Below are positions 46,520 through 58,988 of a DNA stretch of 64,000 nt, one piece after another (positions within the stretch are counted from its first letter, which is position 1; each line of letters starts with the position of its first letter). The stretch lies in NCBI GenBank assembly GCA_949357655.1, contig CASHTG010000002.1, forward strand, positions 1,240,001 through 1,304,000, in the 5' to 3' direction. Both the position numbers and the translations under genes were made by a program. The notes under the pieces were generated by a model. It searched no databases, was not told the origin of the DNA, and was given only the letters and a program-made list of their open reading frames with translations. Source of the stretch: Parascedosporium putredinis (taxonomy: Eukaryota > Ascomycota > Sordariomycetes > Microascales > Microascaceae).

Positions 46520-49118
46520 TTATGAGGTATAATTTGCAAAAGGGATGTTCCTCCCCTGAGGTATCGACGACCTACGGATAGGCCATTGTAAAATGGGCGG
46601 CGGAACCATGAAGCTTGCCATTGTGGGGGTTGGTGACGGGGATCCAGGCACGACTGATGTAAGGAATACCGTTGCTAACGGGGCCACAATCTCCCGGAAC
46701 CCTAGCACGCTGCACTCGTCAGTAGTCCGGGGTTCGACCGAGCTGAGCATTCGGCGGACGGCATCGGAGTTGGCTATCCGCCCATCCTTGACAGCGTCTA
46801 AAACGGCCAGTCGACGCGACTCGCGCTCACTTAGTACATCCGTGATTAACCTGAGGCGGCGTTCTTCCCTAACGGAAATATCATCCATATCCAGGCCAAA
46901 TCTAGATGACTCAAGAATGGACTTGACGGAGTCGAAAGGGAGATTAAGAAGGATTTTGGACAGAGTCCTGAGCTGATTGGGTGTATGCTGGGGGATCCCA
47001 CGATTATCACCCCCAGGGACTTTCTTACTCTCTTCAAGAGTTATGTCACCAAACTTGATCTTACTCAGGCGTGACCGATGTTTTGGCGTCAATTGCACCA
47101 CAGAGCCACGGGCGATGGCAGGCGATGGGGACTTGGCTTGCGGCCGGGGCTTTGACGTGTCGACCTTGGGTAACCGATGATAGCCCTCAGGATCCTCGGC
47201 AGCGAAATCAAATTCAAAATTACTCGTCAACTGGCTAGCAACGAATGCGACAATGGCCTCGTAGAGAATGTTGGTGGCACCGCCGTAGTGCCACTTCTCA
47301 TGGAAGTCAATGGTACCTCTCGCAGCGGTTGAACCGAGAGAAAAAGCCAAGGCTAACTCAATGGTGTCCCATCCGATGAGACGAGCTGCCATTTCCATTC
47401 CGCGAACTACAACCGAGCGATACTGAAGTAGGTGGCCGGCGGCTGCGTAGCTGATAACGAACTTGAATTGCTCAACGACCCCTCCGGCCATAGGGAGTTC
47501 ATCGGTTCCAGGTGGAGGGAGAGGTATTTCGAATAAGGAGAACCCATAGAGGCGTTGAACTGCAACCATAAAGGCGTCTGAGCGGAGATATTTGTCATCG
47601 GCCCGGACCCTAACACCTGGTCCAGATGAGCCCTTTCGCCGGCCACCAAGTGAGCTATCTAGCATCAACTGTTCAAGAGTCCTGCTTTGGGCCAAAATGA
47701 GTCGATGTGCAGGGAACCGAAGCGGGGGCGCGCTGATCGGGGAAGTAGAGCTCGAGAATACAATCGGAGAATCTAGTGTCTTGGAAATTGCGCTTAACTT
47801 GTTCCAGCAGCTGCTCTCCGTCGGGCTCAAAACCTTGTGAAAGCATGTGGGGTGGGGGCATGGTATGCATCATGCCGGGAGGAGGACCCATTGCATACAT
47901 AGAGCCATGGTGATGACCGAGGGCCTCATCGAAGTGGACATGACCCCGCTTGGAATGCCATACATGCTCCCATCCTCGGGTTGGGGGAAGGCTGTGAGCC
48001 GGGAAAGCTATGGGGTGTGGTAGGCATATAGTTATTGACAAAGGGCGGGTATGGCCCCTCGTGGGCTGCATATGCGGACATCGCTTGCCCGTAAGGATCC
48101 ATGGTAGTGGTCGGGTCGATAGTGCTCCCGTAAGCAAAAGATTGAGGCCGGAATTCGGGCCCCGATGGGCGACCCATGTATGAGCCGCCGTTCGGGGCAG
48201 AGAACCCGGGGAGGCCCATAACCAGCAGACATCGGCGCAGGGGAGGAGTTGTTCGAGCTGTGCTGTGGGGTAAATGTAATGCTGTTGGTGCTTGGATGGG
48301 GTTGATGTGTCGGTCGCGGGTTCATCATCGGCCCTGGGTGAGAATCGTTGTTGTGGCTAGGATGGGTGACATGGTCGTAGGCAGAGTTGGCACTGGGTTG
48401 GAAGGCAGGACTATCTCGCCGAAGTGCGTTTATCATTTCAGGCCGAGAAGATCCATATTTAGGCTCTCGAGAGGCTATTAGACACGCTTGATGATCAGAG
48501 CTGGCCACTGCGGAAAGGGGGGATTGTGGTGACAATACCTTTCTTGGGATCCATCGTTCGTGGCGGTTCGCTGACGTGGCTATCGGTCGTTGTTTCAGAG
48601 ACGGAAGGTGTACCAGAGACCGTGGCTGCATTTCTGAGGCTCTCGGCATCTAGTGCAGGCGAACGAGCTTCCGTGCTACCGCCGGCCGATTGTGCAGTTT
48701 CACCAGGAGCAGCTGCAAAATTAGCATTTGGCCAACGGAAGAGATTAGCGGCATAGTTATGTGGAGGCTACTTACCATGCTTAGAGCTAGGATCTCCGTC
48801 AGGCAGCTGTTGGGGCGAGGGTTCTAGGTTGCCAACACCCTCGAGCGCAGTTCGCTCCTGAGGCTCCGAATTAGAAGGCTGTAGTGGCGTGCCTTTCGGG
48901 GTCGCCTGCGCATCACCACTCCCTGACACACTGGGGAGCGGCGTTCCGGCGGGAGCCGGACCCTCAACAACGGCTGGCCTTTGGGGGCGGGCGCGTTTCT
49001 GGATGTATGGCAAGGGGATGGCGGGCACGACCCGATTCATATTTCGATGTCTGGTCGTGGGACCCTTTCGCAGCGGAGGGGCGGGATGGCTATTATTGGT
49101 GCCATTGAGGGAGGCCAT
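46520..49118 (-). CDS. BTB/POZ-domain protein
   Basis: Exons are 49118-48776 and 48712-46520; about 843 aa after repair. The N-terminal 380 residues are Pro/Ser/Gln/Asn-rich and disordered (e.g. HQPHPSTNSITFTPQHSSNN, GSMYAMGPPPGMMHTMPPP). The BTB fold follows: LLEQVKRNFQDTRFSDCILE, then RFPAHRLILAQSRTLEQLM and a helical segment (FMVAVQRLYGFSLFEIPL). A C-terminal helical region contains LIGWDTIELALAFSLGSTAA and QLRTLSKILLNLPFDSVKSI. BTB domains dimerise and often recruit cullin-3, but no kelch or zinc finger is present, so the role is unknown. Four frame breaks of the 'one extra or two missing' type lie at G runs 48517-48522, 48208-48211, 47983-47987 and 47724-47728. At the first, a 36-nt intron is an alternative. 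The disordered half is therefore the least certain part of the model. Confidence 0.75.
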
Positions 49119-50561
49119 GGCTGATATCCAGACGATGGACTATAATATAGGTGGTTTGGATGGAAGAAATGGTTTCGCGTTGCCTGGGGTCGCTAGAAGA
49201 TCCACCAAATCTAAGCTGACGTAAAGCTAAGGGTGGGGGTAGGAGCTCGATCAAGATCTAGGAGGCAGGAGGCCAGGGCGAGGAAGAAATCTGAATGGAA
49301 AGTCCAGTGGCCTAGATCTTGAAAAGAAACTCCTCTATCCCTCAATTCTGCGTGCAGGCCAGCTCAAGACATCAGGCTAGCCATTGACAAGAGCTTCGGT
49401 TTCAGAGGTTGCGAGAGAGTCGAGAAGGAGGAGAAGTAGATGGGAGGGGAACCAGACGGCAAAATCTTTGCGACTTGCAGACAAGAGCCACCCAGATGCC
49501 AAGAAAAGTCCGAGAAGGAGATGAGTAGGGCGGCCTGATATTTCGAGGGAGGGCAGAGGGTCTTTCGAAAAGAGTTCGGTTGGCGGAAGGACTGATTCAA
49601 ACAAGTGCTGCTTGTAAGAAAGGGTCAAGGGAATCAAGGTTGGGCGCTTGGGAAGTGGAGATATTTGGCGGTGACTGGCGGATCAATAATAAGGGAGCCT
49701 TGGACTTTTTTTTTTTTCTCAACCTTCTTCGTGCTTCTTTCCTTCCCTGACTGACGCTAAGCACGCTCCGTTCGGCTTTTTTCTGCCACGCCTGTAGCGA
49801 ATCAGAGGTCCCAAGCACAAGTGAATGATTCCCCACTGTTCAGGAACCGCAAGTGTGGGCTGTCGGGTAATCATCGGTGATCCACTGAGATTTCCCAACC
49901 CAAAATTAATAGTTGGGGGGCCAATTATAAGGCTGGTGTCAATCAGTGTACTTCAGCAACCTTGTTGACTTGAGACCACGAGAGCCACCCCAAATCCTAT
50001 CTCGACGTCATTCATCCCTGTGGTTCATTCCTTGAGGTTCCGCCGCGGAATGGGAGGCAGCAGCTGAGATGCCCAAAATAGTGCCTGATCCCAATATCTA
50101 GCACTACAGAAACGAAACATCAATGGTGGGGCCTTTTTTCCTCCATTGACTAACATATAAACATCGTGAGAATTCTTTTTAAATACAGCAACCTTGCATA
50201 CCGATAGATCGCTATCTTGGGAGGCCAAAGCTAAAACCATCTGTACTATTCATGGCGTAATAGGCTCAGCTTGAGCCACTACTAATTCATTACAATGTAT
50301 CCTTAAAATATCCATCTAACACCACCCCGGGCCCGCTAGGAACCAGCGACCAACGGCGCAACCCAAACTCCAAAAGAAGAAGGAAGAAAAGAAGTAAAAT
50401 GAAGAGGGGTATTGGTTCCAAAGCGCAGCAAAAACGGCCCCGTAGAATATAACCGAAATAAAGGCGAAAACGGGTGAAAGATGACATGTATGTCGATAGG
50501 TAGGGTGTATACAAGCGCCGCTCATACTGTTGATGTTGGGCTCACCAGTTCCTTTTCTTCT
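49119..50561. other. Intergenic region upstream of the BTB gene
   Basis: BTB promoter and 5' leader at its left end and the 3' flank of the MFS gene at its right end. A T run (about 49708-49719) is present; no gene recognised. Confidence 0.55.
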
Positions 50562-52496
50562 CTACGTTATCTTTTGGACTTTTCCGGCAGTCCAGCCTCG
50601 TAGCCTCTTCCCGAAGAAGTAGAAAACGGGAATGCCAAGAGACAGAACAAGCATGATCTCCGCATAGATGGCAAATGTCCAGAGGAGCCCCCTCTCCGAT
50701 ATCCAGACGGTGGCCTGGGAGGCAAAAAGAAGGCTATTATAAGCCTAAGCGAGGAAACGTTCACAAGAACGGGCCTAATAACTATTAGAAGATTATCCAA
50801 GGGTCAGTTGCTGGGGAAAGGAAACTTACCCGGCCCACATGGGATAGCATTCCACGATGAAAACATTGAGAATGGTCATAGTCAAGAGGAAACCGAAAAC
50901 AATGAGAAAAGAGCCCGTAAGAAGGACGCCCCAATGGAGGTTGTTATCGCCTGCGTAGCCAAATATGAAACAGCCTGTGACCCCAGTGAGGAAGGGCAAG
51001 ACAAGGTTGGCGAGATGGTGCTCCGCCTCCCTAGCGCCACCATTCCACTTCGTTACGGAATTCGACACCCGATCCGCAACCGGCCCCCGAGCAAGAAAAC
51101 GAGGATGGCCGCGGCAAAGAATGGCAAGACGGACAAGCCCGTATATTGAAATTGCCAGCCGTGTGCGAGGAGCGCAAAGGAGGTAATCTGATGCGTGGCC
51201 TGGTTGGTGATGATGAATATGCTGTTGGTCAAGACGCACCACAGCACAGTCGGAAAGAAAGTAGTGCGAACGGTGTTGAGCATGGAAAGTCCTGCAGCCT
51301 TGAAATCAAAGCCCATCTGGAAGACGCCGAAATCTGACCACAGAGTCCTCTTGCCATACGTCTCAAAGTCAAGATCAGGCCGACTGGCCCCTTCGGGGAT
51401 GGGATATATCCTCGCACCACTGAGCTCCTCCCTGATCTAGTCCACTTGGTCTCGGGCAAGGCGACAATCAAAAGAAGCCAGGCGAGGATACCAAGACCAG
51501 ATGTGATGAAGTAAAGCAACCTCCAAGTGTGATTAACCGCGATATAAGGAGCGGCAATGCCAAGAGCGATAATGACGATGCCTTGGCCCGACACCACTAC
51601 CGACATGGCCCTGTTGCGCTGGTGAATGAAGACCATGTCCTGGACAATGAGGGGTATCAAAGCTTCGACGGCACCAACCCCAAGACCTTGAAGGCTACGC
51701 GCTGCCAAGTGCGTCTCCAGTGAAGTGCTTAGACCAGCCCAAATGCCTCCGGCCCACGCACAGGTAGCAGCGAACAAGAGTACGGGCCGACGGCCCAGGG
51801 CAATGGACAAAGGCACAAGGAAGTAGCTTGCGATACCGTTGCTGAGAAGGGGGATTGTGGCTAGTAGAGCCACCTTCCCGATCGCCACTGGTTCAACTCC
51901 AGGTGGTATTACCGACAAAGGGTGGACGCCAAGGGTCTGTCCGCCGCTCTTCTTGACAAAATCGATCTTGTTGAGTACCCGCGGGTCCACGCCTGAGTAC
52001 TCAAGGAGGAACACCGGGAGGAGACTCCCTATTACGATTTCGGAGGCGAGTCCAAGAGAGCCGACTTGAAAGAGTCAGCGCCCAAACTATACAGATTCCT
52101 ACTGCGCAATGTGCCGGGGGCTGTTTGACTTACAGAAACAGATTGTGCCTATCGCGAACCACTTTCGCCAGGTCGGCAGGTTTAATGGGTCTGCGCATGG
52201 TTAGCGAACAATACCCTCGCCTTCACCACATTTCAAGCACACAATACCTTTTGGATCCGGGGTTGGCATCTAGTATTAAGCGATGTTAGCTAGGCGAGCT
52301 TTCATTCCTTGTTCTAGGCCACGTACCGGAATAAACCTTAATTCACCATCTTCATAGAGTGTCGTTGTCCCAACCACTTGGGACGAGTGCCTCCTATCTG
52401 AGATTCCATCATTTTCTCCTGGCAAGGGATAGGCGCCAGGAGTCGCCCCAGTAGAGGCGCGGGGAAAGGCCAGTTCCTACTATTCCTCGACGTCAT
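50562..52496 (-). CDS. Major facilitator superfamily transporter (12-helix, fungal drug/metabolite type)
   Basis: Exons are 52496-52327, 52269-52248, 52190-52134, 52064-50830 and 50774-50562; about 566 aa. A polar N-terminus leads to DPLNLPTWRKWFAIGTICFF, the start of helix 1. Next come the family signature SEIVIGSLLPVFLLEYSG, a loop A variant (PLSIALGRRPVLLFAATCAW) between helices 2 and 3, and helix 4-5 sequences (LQGLGVGAVEALIPLIVQDM; GQGIVIIALGIAAPYIA). The second bundle holds FPTVLWCVLTNSIFIITNQA, GCFIFGYAGDNNLHWGVLL, and ends ATVWISERGLLWTFAIYAEI plus a short basic tail. Four breaks each lack one base: 52461-52464, 51430-51432, 51084-51088, 50724-50728. No substrate can be assigned and no biosynthetic genes are adjacent. 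Confidence 0.85.
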
Positions 52497-55400
52497 GGCT
52501 AGATGGCGTCGTCTCTGGTCGGGTTCGCGATTCGAGGAGGTGTCCTGACGGGAAGGTGACAGGTCAGTTCACCCACTGACTTGTAAGGGCCCGATCTGTT
52601 GGTGAAGCAGCCTGTTCTTTTCTTTATCGCTCGAGCAGAAATCTGAGAATCGGATGGATTGCGATTAAGGCGGATTCATCGTAGTACGCGTCTGTACGCT
52701 TGCGCCCAGCGCATTCAACAGTTCGTCGCAACGTTTGATGGGTTTAAGATGATCCAAGTATGTCAAGGGGAGAGCTGGAATCCAAGAAGAATAAGGGAAG
52801 GATCTTCTTTTGGACCGGAAGACATAGGACGAGACGGACAATGAGGGGCTGGACTGGGTGGCTTTGAGCTTTTGAGCTTGGATCACCATGCCCGCCCTCA
52901 TAACCCGGTCGAGATGTCGCATCCTTGCCGTAGGGCCCCAGAAAAAGATGATCACCCCTGCCCGAAGCGGACAAGGGTGAATGCCTCCTTGCTTGAATAT
53001 CGTGCGAAATTCATCCATCATGACACTTCTTAGACACCTTTCAATCAAGTAGTCAAACCCATTAGAGTGCGCTTTGGGTCGAATAACGCCACGTTGGCTG
53101 GCCGCGCTTTTCCAACTATTCTCAACAATGGCGAAAACCCGCCGCAGCGCGGGTTAATTTACCTCGCCAATACCCCTACTATGCTCGATGAGAATCTCAC
53201 AAATAGCTAGGAAACCTGTGATCTACGGCGCCTCGTTTGCGAAGAGAGGTGAAAACTGGATATATTCTCGGTGCATCCTGTGGAAAGAGGTATTTCTGCA
53301 GAGAAACCGGGATCGTTCAAAGAAAAACGGGTGTGATGCTTCTTGAACCAGGGCCAAACGTCGCTGTTTGATCGACTCCTGAAGCGGAACCGCCCCCTGG
53401 TAAGGCCCCACCAGGCCTCATGCAAGCAAGTGTACCCAAACGGGATCAAGAAATCCATGGATGGCTGTATGATGTGATGTGCAAGTGTTCATGGTGAAAC
53501 GATTGTCGACAGAATTGTATGCACCCTGGAAGCGTCACTGAAGTGGTGGTCTTTTGTTCTCACAGCCCAAAAAAAAAAAAAAAAAAGGAAAAAAACGTAC
53601 AATCCGAAAATGGAGAGCACCCGCTACTTTCTTTCTTGCATTCAAGTTTGTTGTGTGAGTTTAGGAGGCGTGGTGTTTCGCCTTGGCTTTAATGCTAACA
53701 CCTCCTTCCTGCCTCCGTCAAGCTCTATGCTGATGCGCCCCCAAGACCCGGCTGCTAATAGTCGGGAACCACCGGCCACACTGGCTGGTCGCTAATAATT
53801 CGCTTCTTGCTATCATGTTTAGAGGCGTCAAGGGAGACGGTGCAGTACTGGATGGGACCATACTAGAACTAAATAGACTTTCTTAGCAAGTTCAGCCCTA
53901 ACAGCTAATGTTGGGGATGAAGACACGGGCGCGCGGGTGGAGAGCCGCCCTTGTCATCCACCCTAGAGGAAGCCAGCCAGCTGAAGACCTAGGACCCCGC
54001 AGGAGCTAAAACGGATAGCTAGCACGTGTACTTTGTAGTTACCGGTTTCTCCGCCTGACAAGGGAATGTCGCAGATGTGTCTTTCCATAATAATTCGGGA
54101 CTCCCAGACTCGGGAGTATTACTCTCCTTGGGCTTGAAGCAGCATCGTGGACACGAATCTTGTCCGTTTCAGTGGCATGGCGCATTACTCATCGCCACTG
54201 TGTACAGCACAAGGCAATTGATACAGAGATGTGTAGCTCGGCCATCCCAGCGGGCGAGATAACACCGGATTTCTTCCTTTTCTCTCAATGTTCATTTTAT
54301 GCTAGATACGCGTTGAATTATTACATCGTCATGTTGGAAGGAGCTAAACGGACCCACGAAGAGATGCTACCCTTGAAAGCATGCCCCAGTTCAGTCTTGA
54401 CTATCCAGTCGCATCAGTTGATCTCTCGGTTGGTTCCACAGCCGCAAGTACCCTTGCAAATTGTTTCGTCCTCCCCGAAGTATCATCGTCGCACCATGCC
54501 GACGGAGAAGAAGTAATGGGGTCCTGATGCGGGTCGGAGAGTAGGGAACTCACGGTCCCCATCTTCCATTCCCGGTTCCGCCAGCCCATCTTGCGTCGAA
54601 ATATACCTTTGGCACGGCAGGAGCTAAATGCCATTATGGTGCGACCCGGGGAAAGTTCGACAACCCTTCGTGGTTCTACATATCCTTGGATGGATGGATC
54701 AATCGATGTAATATTGACCTGCAGATCAGGGCAGGCCTAGGCCTTGCGCAAAGCCAGGGACGGGGAGGACCAAGATCGATGAACCCTCGAAACCAAGGTG
54801 GCGTTGACAGACCCCACAGACCCGAGATGCGTCACGAAGCCTGCCTTTATAAGATTCCTCTCCATTCTCTTTCTTGAGTCCCCAGCCTTCTTCTTCCTTT
54901 CTTTCCTTTCTTTCCTTACGTGATGTAGGTCTCGAGGTGAGTCTATCTCAAGACATTACCATAACTCCAACATCTGGATTCTACATCAGCATCATACCCT
55001 CACACCACTTCAACGATACACCCAACTTTTGTCACGGCTGGATTCCAATCGCCCTTGACGTGATGTCCACCAGTGTCTACTTTTGTAAGAATGAATGGCC
55101 TTTTGAAAACCCTGATATGTCTTGCTTCTTCTTCCTCTAGGACATGGGGACCATATGAGGACTGTATTACACCTCATCAGGAGAAGGGACTCTCCCACTT
55201 CTTCTTTTTTTCTTCTGTTTTTTTTCTTTTTTTCTTTTCGATCAATTGCATATTCATCAAGACTCAAAAGCCCAGGCGGTGATGATCTGTCTTCAAGCAA
55301 GAGAACTTGGGATATCTAGAGACTAGCTCAAAGTTCTAGCAGGAGGTAGAAGTAAGGTGTAGAAAGTGAGGGGAAGAGAGGAGAAAAATACATAACAAAA

Positions 55401-55655
55401 ATTAACAGGCCCAGAACTCCCTCGCTGCAATTCTACATACACATCATCCGGTAATGAAAGCATCTCTTTGCTTCGTTTCTAAATGCCCCTCATCCTTTGG
55501 GCCCCCATCCATCCGATTGTGGTAATCTATGAGCCTGACCCACGCAGAGCGGAAGAAGGCCTCTACCTTTACTCACAGGCTATCCCAAGACCATCCCAGA
55601 TATAAGATTAACAGAATAGAAGCCGTAACATGTCGTAATCAATTGCTGGAATCGC
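52497..55655. other. Intergenic interval of 3.2 kb
   Basis: MFS promoter on the left and UBC6 3' flank on the right. A 17-base A run (53570-53586) and pyrimidine-rich stretches (about 54880-54920, 55200-55240) are seen. No gene recognised. Confidence 0.5.
53570..53586. repeat. Poly(A) run of about 17
   Basis: Uninterrupted A run in intergenic DNA, followed by GG and seven more A. Confidence 0.85.
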
Positions 55656-56615
55656 TCAGTTCGATTCGCCGCCACCCATCAATCGCGCGACGAGGACATA
55701 TAAGAATATCACTCCGCCAAAGAGGAGAAGCCTGTGCCTGCTAGCCCAGCTTGAGCCAGCATCTCGGCGGTGGACCACGGCATCGACAACTGCCTGGGTT
55801 TGGTGACCACTGCTGGCAGGAATGCCCAGCTGGGGGCGCAAGAGGCGCCCGGCTGGGGAACGACCCTTCCTGTAGATTGGTCTACGTTGTTCTTCTTCAT
55901 CCACTCGCCATTCTCTTTATCCACTTCTGACCACTCGGCGCGGAACTTGGCCCCGCCATCGCCCGCCTTCACGTTGCCCTTGAGGGCAGGATTGGCCTTA
56001 AGGTGCGATCCGCCGCCGGTAGAGTTCCACCAGCGAGACTTAGCCGCTAGTAGTTTCCTCTCCGCCTCAGTTCCCGAGATGGAACCTGTTGTCATCTCCT
56101 CGCTTGTCATAAAACTGAGGAGGCCAATAAGAATGGTCGAGACTTCCCAGGCGGGGTTAAAACTCTTTGGGTGAAAGTCGGAGATAGAAAGGCAAAGGCG
56201 CGTCGACGGTTGGAATCTTCCTGAGGGCGTATGCATGCGGATCGCGGGGGCTTGAAGGGGTATTCGGGAGGGAAGAGAAGCGTTCCCCAGTATTGTCCTC
56301 CATGATACGGCGTGTCTTCAGGCCCGGTTATGATGTAATGCCACCTAGGTCGTAGCGAGTTAGATAAACCCCCAACGCTTCTTCTCATTGATACCATGGT
56401 GGAAAAGAACCTACTCAAGAATGTTGGATTCGGATGGGTGCGCTGTGATGTAAGGAGGAGGGTTTTCTGAGATGGCTTTGTATTCGCGGGTTAACTGCGA
56501 GATGCGTTTTTCTGGTTAGTGGCCCGGTCGCACGTCACACATCGGGTGTAGAGGAAGAAGAGGCGAGCCTCTCGTGATTTTCACTTACCCGTGTGCGAGC
56601 AGCTTTGCTAGCCAT
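55656..56615 (-). CDS. UBC6: Tail-anchored ER ubiquitin-conjugating enzyme E2
   Basis: E2 of ER-associated degradation (UBE2J family), anchored in the ER with the catalytic domain in the cytosol. Exons are 56615-56589, 56494-56415 and 56344-55656; 265 aa. It starts MASKAARTRLTREYKAI. The UBC fold shows WHYIITGPEDTPYHGGQYWG and FPPEYPFKPPAIRMHTPSGR. The catalytic Cys is about residue 87 in STRLCLSISDFHP, the same number as in yeast Ubc6; the HPN motif is replaced by the SDFHP/FNPAW arrangement normal for this family. The C-terminus has a single anchor helix (HRLLLFGGVIFLYVLVARLM) and ends GGGESN. Two breaks each lack one base: G run 56246-56250 (between FKPP and IRMH) and C run 55745-55747, which without repair removes the membrane anchor. 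Confidence 0.93.
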
Positions 56616-57347
56616 GATTGCTTGTGGAGACCTCAGTCCCTGGGGGTCGCAGGTAGGGAGTTACAAATCACGAGCACACTGCGAGAGTGGCCTTGTCTGG
56701 TCGTCTAATTGTCTGGAAACGCCCTGGAGGGAAAATGCCAAGAAAGAGGCTATATCCTTGCTATCGATCAGGGAAACCACTGGACAAAGCCGGGGGAGAA
56801 ATATATCGCGAAACGTTCAATCAGTGCAGTTTGGGGAGGGACGAGGGGCGATTAAGAAGGGAGGTTCGATTGGCAGGGTAGGTTGCTGACGTTGTCTTTG
56901 CGACGAAAGCGTCCGTGGCAAATGTTCGGGTAGGTTTCGGTGAATTGACCGCTTGCGGTATCAAAGTACACAAGAGTTTGAGGCCAGGACCTCAAGTCCG
57001 TGCTGACTGAGCATCTGGAATTTTAAGTGGACTGGAACAGTGACATCCATGCAGTGATAACTCATCAACGGGATAAGAAATGCACGTGATAGAGTGAGCT
57101 GACTCAGGCGAGCTCGGGAGTCCGGCCATGGCCACATGCACTGTCGCTCCAAGGCGCCACTAGCATTCCGTCGACTGAGAGGCAAGCTGGCTTGGAGAGT
57201 ACAGTGGTGTCGGGCCGAGTATTTCGCGTTCAGCCCTCTGAGAGCTTTCTCTTCACGCAGCTCCGTCACCGGAAGCCTCCGGCATCTCGTAGATCTACAC
57301 CCAAGTCCGAATTTTTAGCTTCTCTCAAGAAGCACACCCTCAGCAAA
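56616..57347. promoter_or_regulatory. Divergent UBC6-SAM50 promoter region
   Basis: 732 bp separate the two start codons, which face away from each other. It contains the CACGTGAT E-box (57083-57090) nearer SAM50 and an inverted CCAAT (ATTGG) near 56868. Confidence 0.5.
57083..57090 (+). promoter_or_regulatory. E-box CACGTGAT upstream of SAM50
   Basis: Third and last copy of this octamer in the window, ending 257 bases before the SAM50 start codon, same orientation as the copies before NDUFS8 and ACP. Confidence 0.5.
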
Positions 57348-58988
57348 ATGGCCCTCCCAACCAATTCATCGGGTGGAGCGGTAAGAACACAGTAACTCTC
57401 TCTCTCACTTCCCGATTCTAATCTGCAGGCCAATCCAGGTCCCGGATCAGGTGACAGAGGAGTCGACCGTGAACAGCGAGCTTCGCGAACAGCGGTTACG
57501 TGAACTGGTATGACGCGCCGTCGGTATCGCACCTATATCATAATTCTAACATGTCAAAGTTCTTAGAACAGCAATCGCAGCCCCTAACAATCAACAAGTT
57601 CACAATCCATGGCGCAAGCCACACTCGACCAGCATTCCTCGATCCCATAATTCGGCCCCTCATCAACGATGAATCCAATTCCTCCTCAACATTCGGGGAT
57701 GTCATGCTGAAACTCAAGGAGACTGTTGGGAAACTCGACCGCCTCGAAATCTTTCATCCCGAGCCAAATGTTTGGCTCTCAGCTGCGGACCCGGCGACCG
57801 ACCCTTCGTCTTCCCCACCGACGTCAATGTCGACCTGCGTGTGCGCGAGTTGGGCCGCTTCAAGCTGAAGACCGGTACGGACGTTGGCGATGGGGAAAGT
57901 TCCGCTTACGGTTCGCTGCTTTGGCGGAATATCTTTGGCGGCGCCGAGATGCTGTCTCTCAACGCTAGCACCGGCACCCGCACTCGATCGGCCTACAGTG
58001 CTACGTTCAGTGTCCCTGTGTTGAGCAATCCAGACGTAAGGCTGGCAGTAGATGGCCTGGGATCGTCCACCCATAAGCCATGGGCTTCTCATGAGGAAGT
58101 TTTAAAGGGAGGAAACTTCCGGTTGTCCTGGCTTTCCCCGAGAGGGATGTTCACTCTCTCGAGTATTCCGGCATGTGGAGGCAACTAACAGGGCTCTACG
58201 CTGGCGCGAGCCCCAGCGTCAGAGCCGAGGCTGGGGACTCGGTCAAGAGTTCAATCCGGCATTCTTTCCTCCGCGATCGGCGTGACAATCGCCACCTGCC
58301 GCAAGACGGGTATGTCGTACGCTCAAATCTGGAGTTTGCTGGCGTTGGACCCTTGGGCGGCGATGTCGCGTTTGCTAAAGGTGATGTGGATGTTGGCGGC
58401 GCAATCCCCATAACAATCCCCGGTGTCAGTGGCCCCAGCGGCATCTCGCTTGGTGGCGGCCTCCGATTTGGCATGCTCTATCCTCTTGCCCTAGGCAATC
58501 CTTTTGGTGGAAAGATTCAGCCCAGTCGCATCCCAGACCGGTTTCAGCTCGGCGGGCCCAACGACGTTCGCGGGTTCAAGCTTGGTGGCCTTGGCCCGCA
58601 TGACGGCGCGGATGCCGTTGGCGGAGACATGTTCGCAGCGGGGAGTTTGAATCTCCTCCTCCCCGTTCCCTACAAGGGCCCTGAATCCGGCCTTCGCTTC
58701 CAGCTCTTCCTCAACGGTGGTCGGCTGGTAGCACTCAAGAATAAGGGTAAGGGTCGCAATACGGGTAGCCCCTTGCTCGAGCCTCAGACGGTCCGAGACG
58801 GCATGGTTAAAGCTTTCAAGGATATCTGGTTTTCAGGCATCCCGCCAAGCATGGCGGCTGGCTTCGGACTCGTATATGGCCACCCGATGGCACGCTTTGA
58901 ACTAAATTTCGGCCTTCCATTAGCCATGGCTAGGGGAGAACAGTGTACCAAAGGTCTTCAAGTGGGAGTCGGTATCAATTTCCTCTAG
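57348..58988 (+). CDS. SAM50: Sorting and assembly machinery subunit Sam50 (Tob55), Omp85 family
   Basis: Beta-barrel of the mitochondrial outer membrane that folds and inserts other barrels (Tom40, VDAC). Exons are 57348-57380, 57439-57507 and 57560-58988; 510 aa. After a short acidic/basic N-terminus, a POTRA-like region (TINKFTIHGASHTRPAFLDP) leads into the Omp85 barrel: LLWRNIFGGAEMLSLNASTG, TRTRSAYSATFSVPVLSNPD, SSTHKPWASHEEVLKG, LEFAGVGPLGGDVAFAKGD, and the lid-loop motif GGPNDVRGFKLGGLGPHDGA (VRG[FY] signature), ending with the barrel strand LQVGVGINFL. Two breaks each lack one base: C run 57813-57816 and G run 58144-58146. The first introns are inferred: acceptors were chosen to restore the frame, and the first could instead use the AG ten bases upstream. 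Confidence 0.93.
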
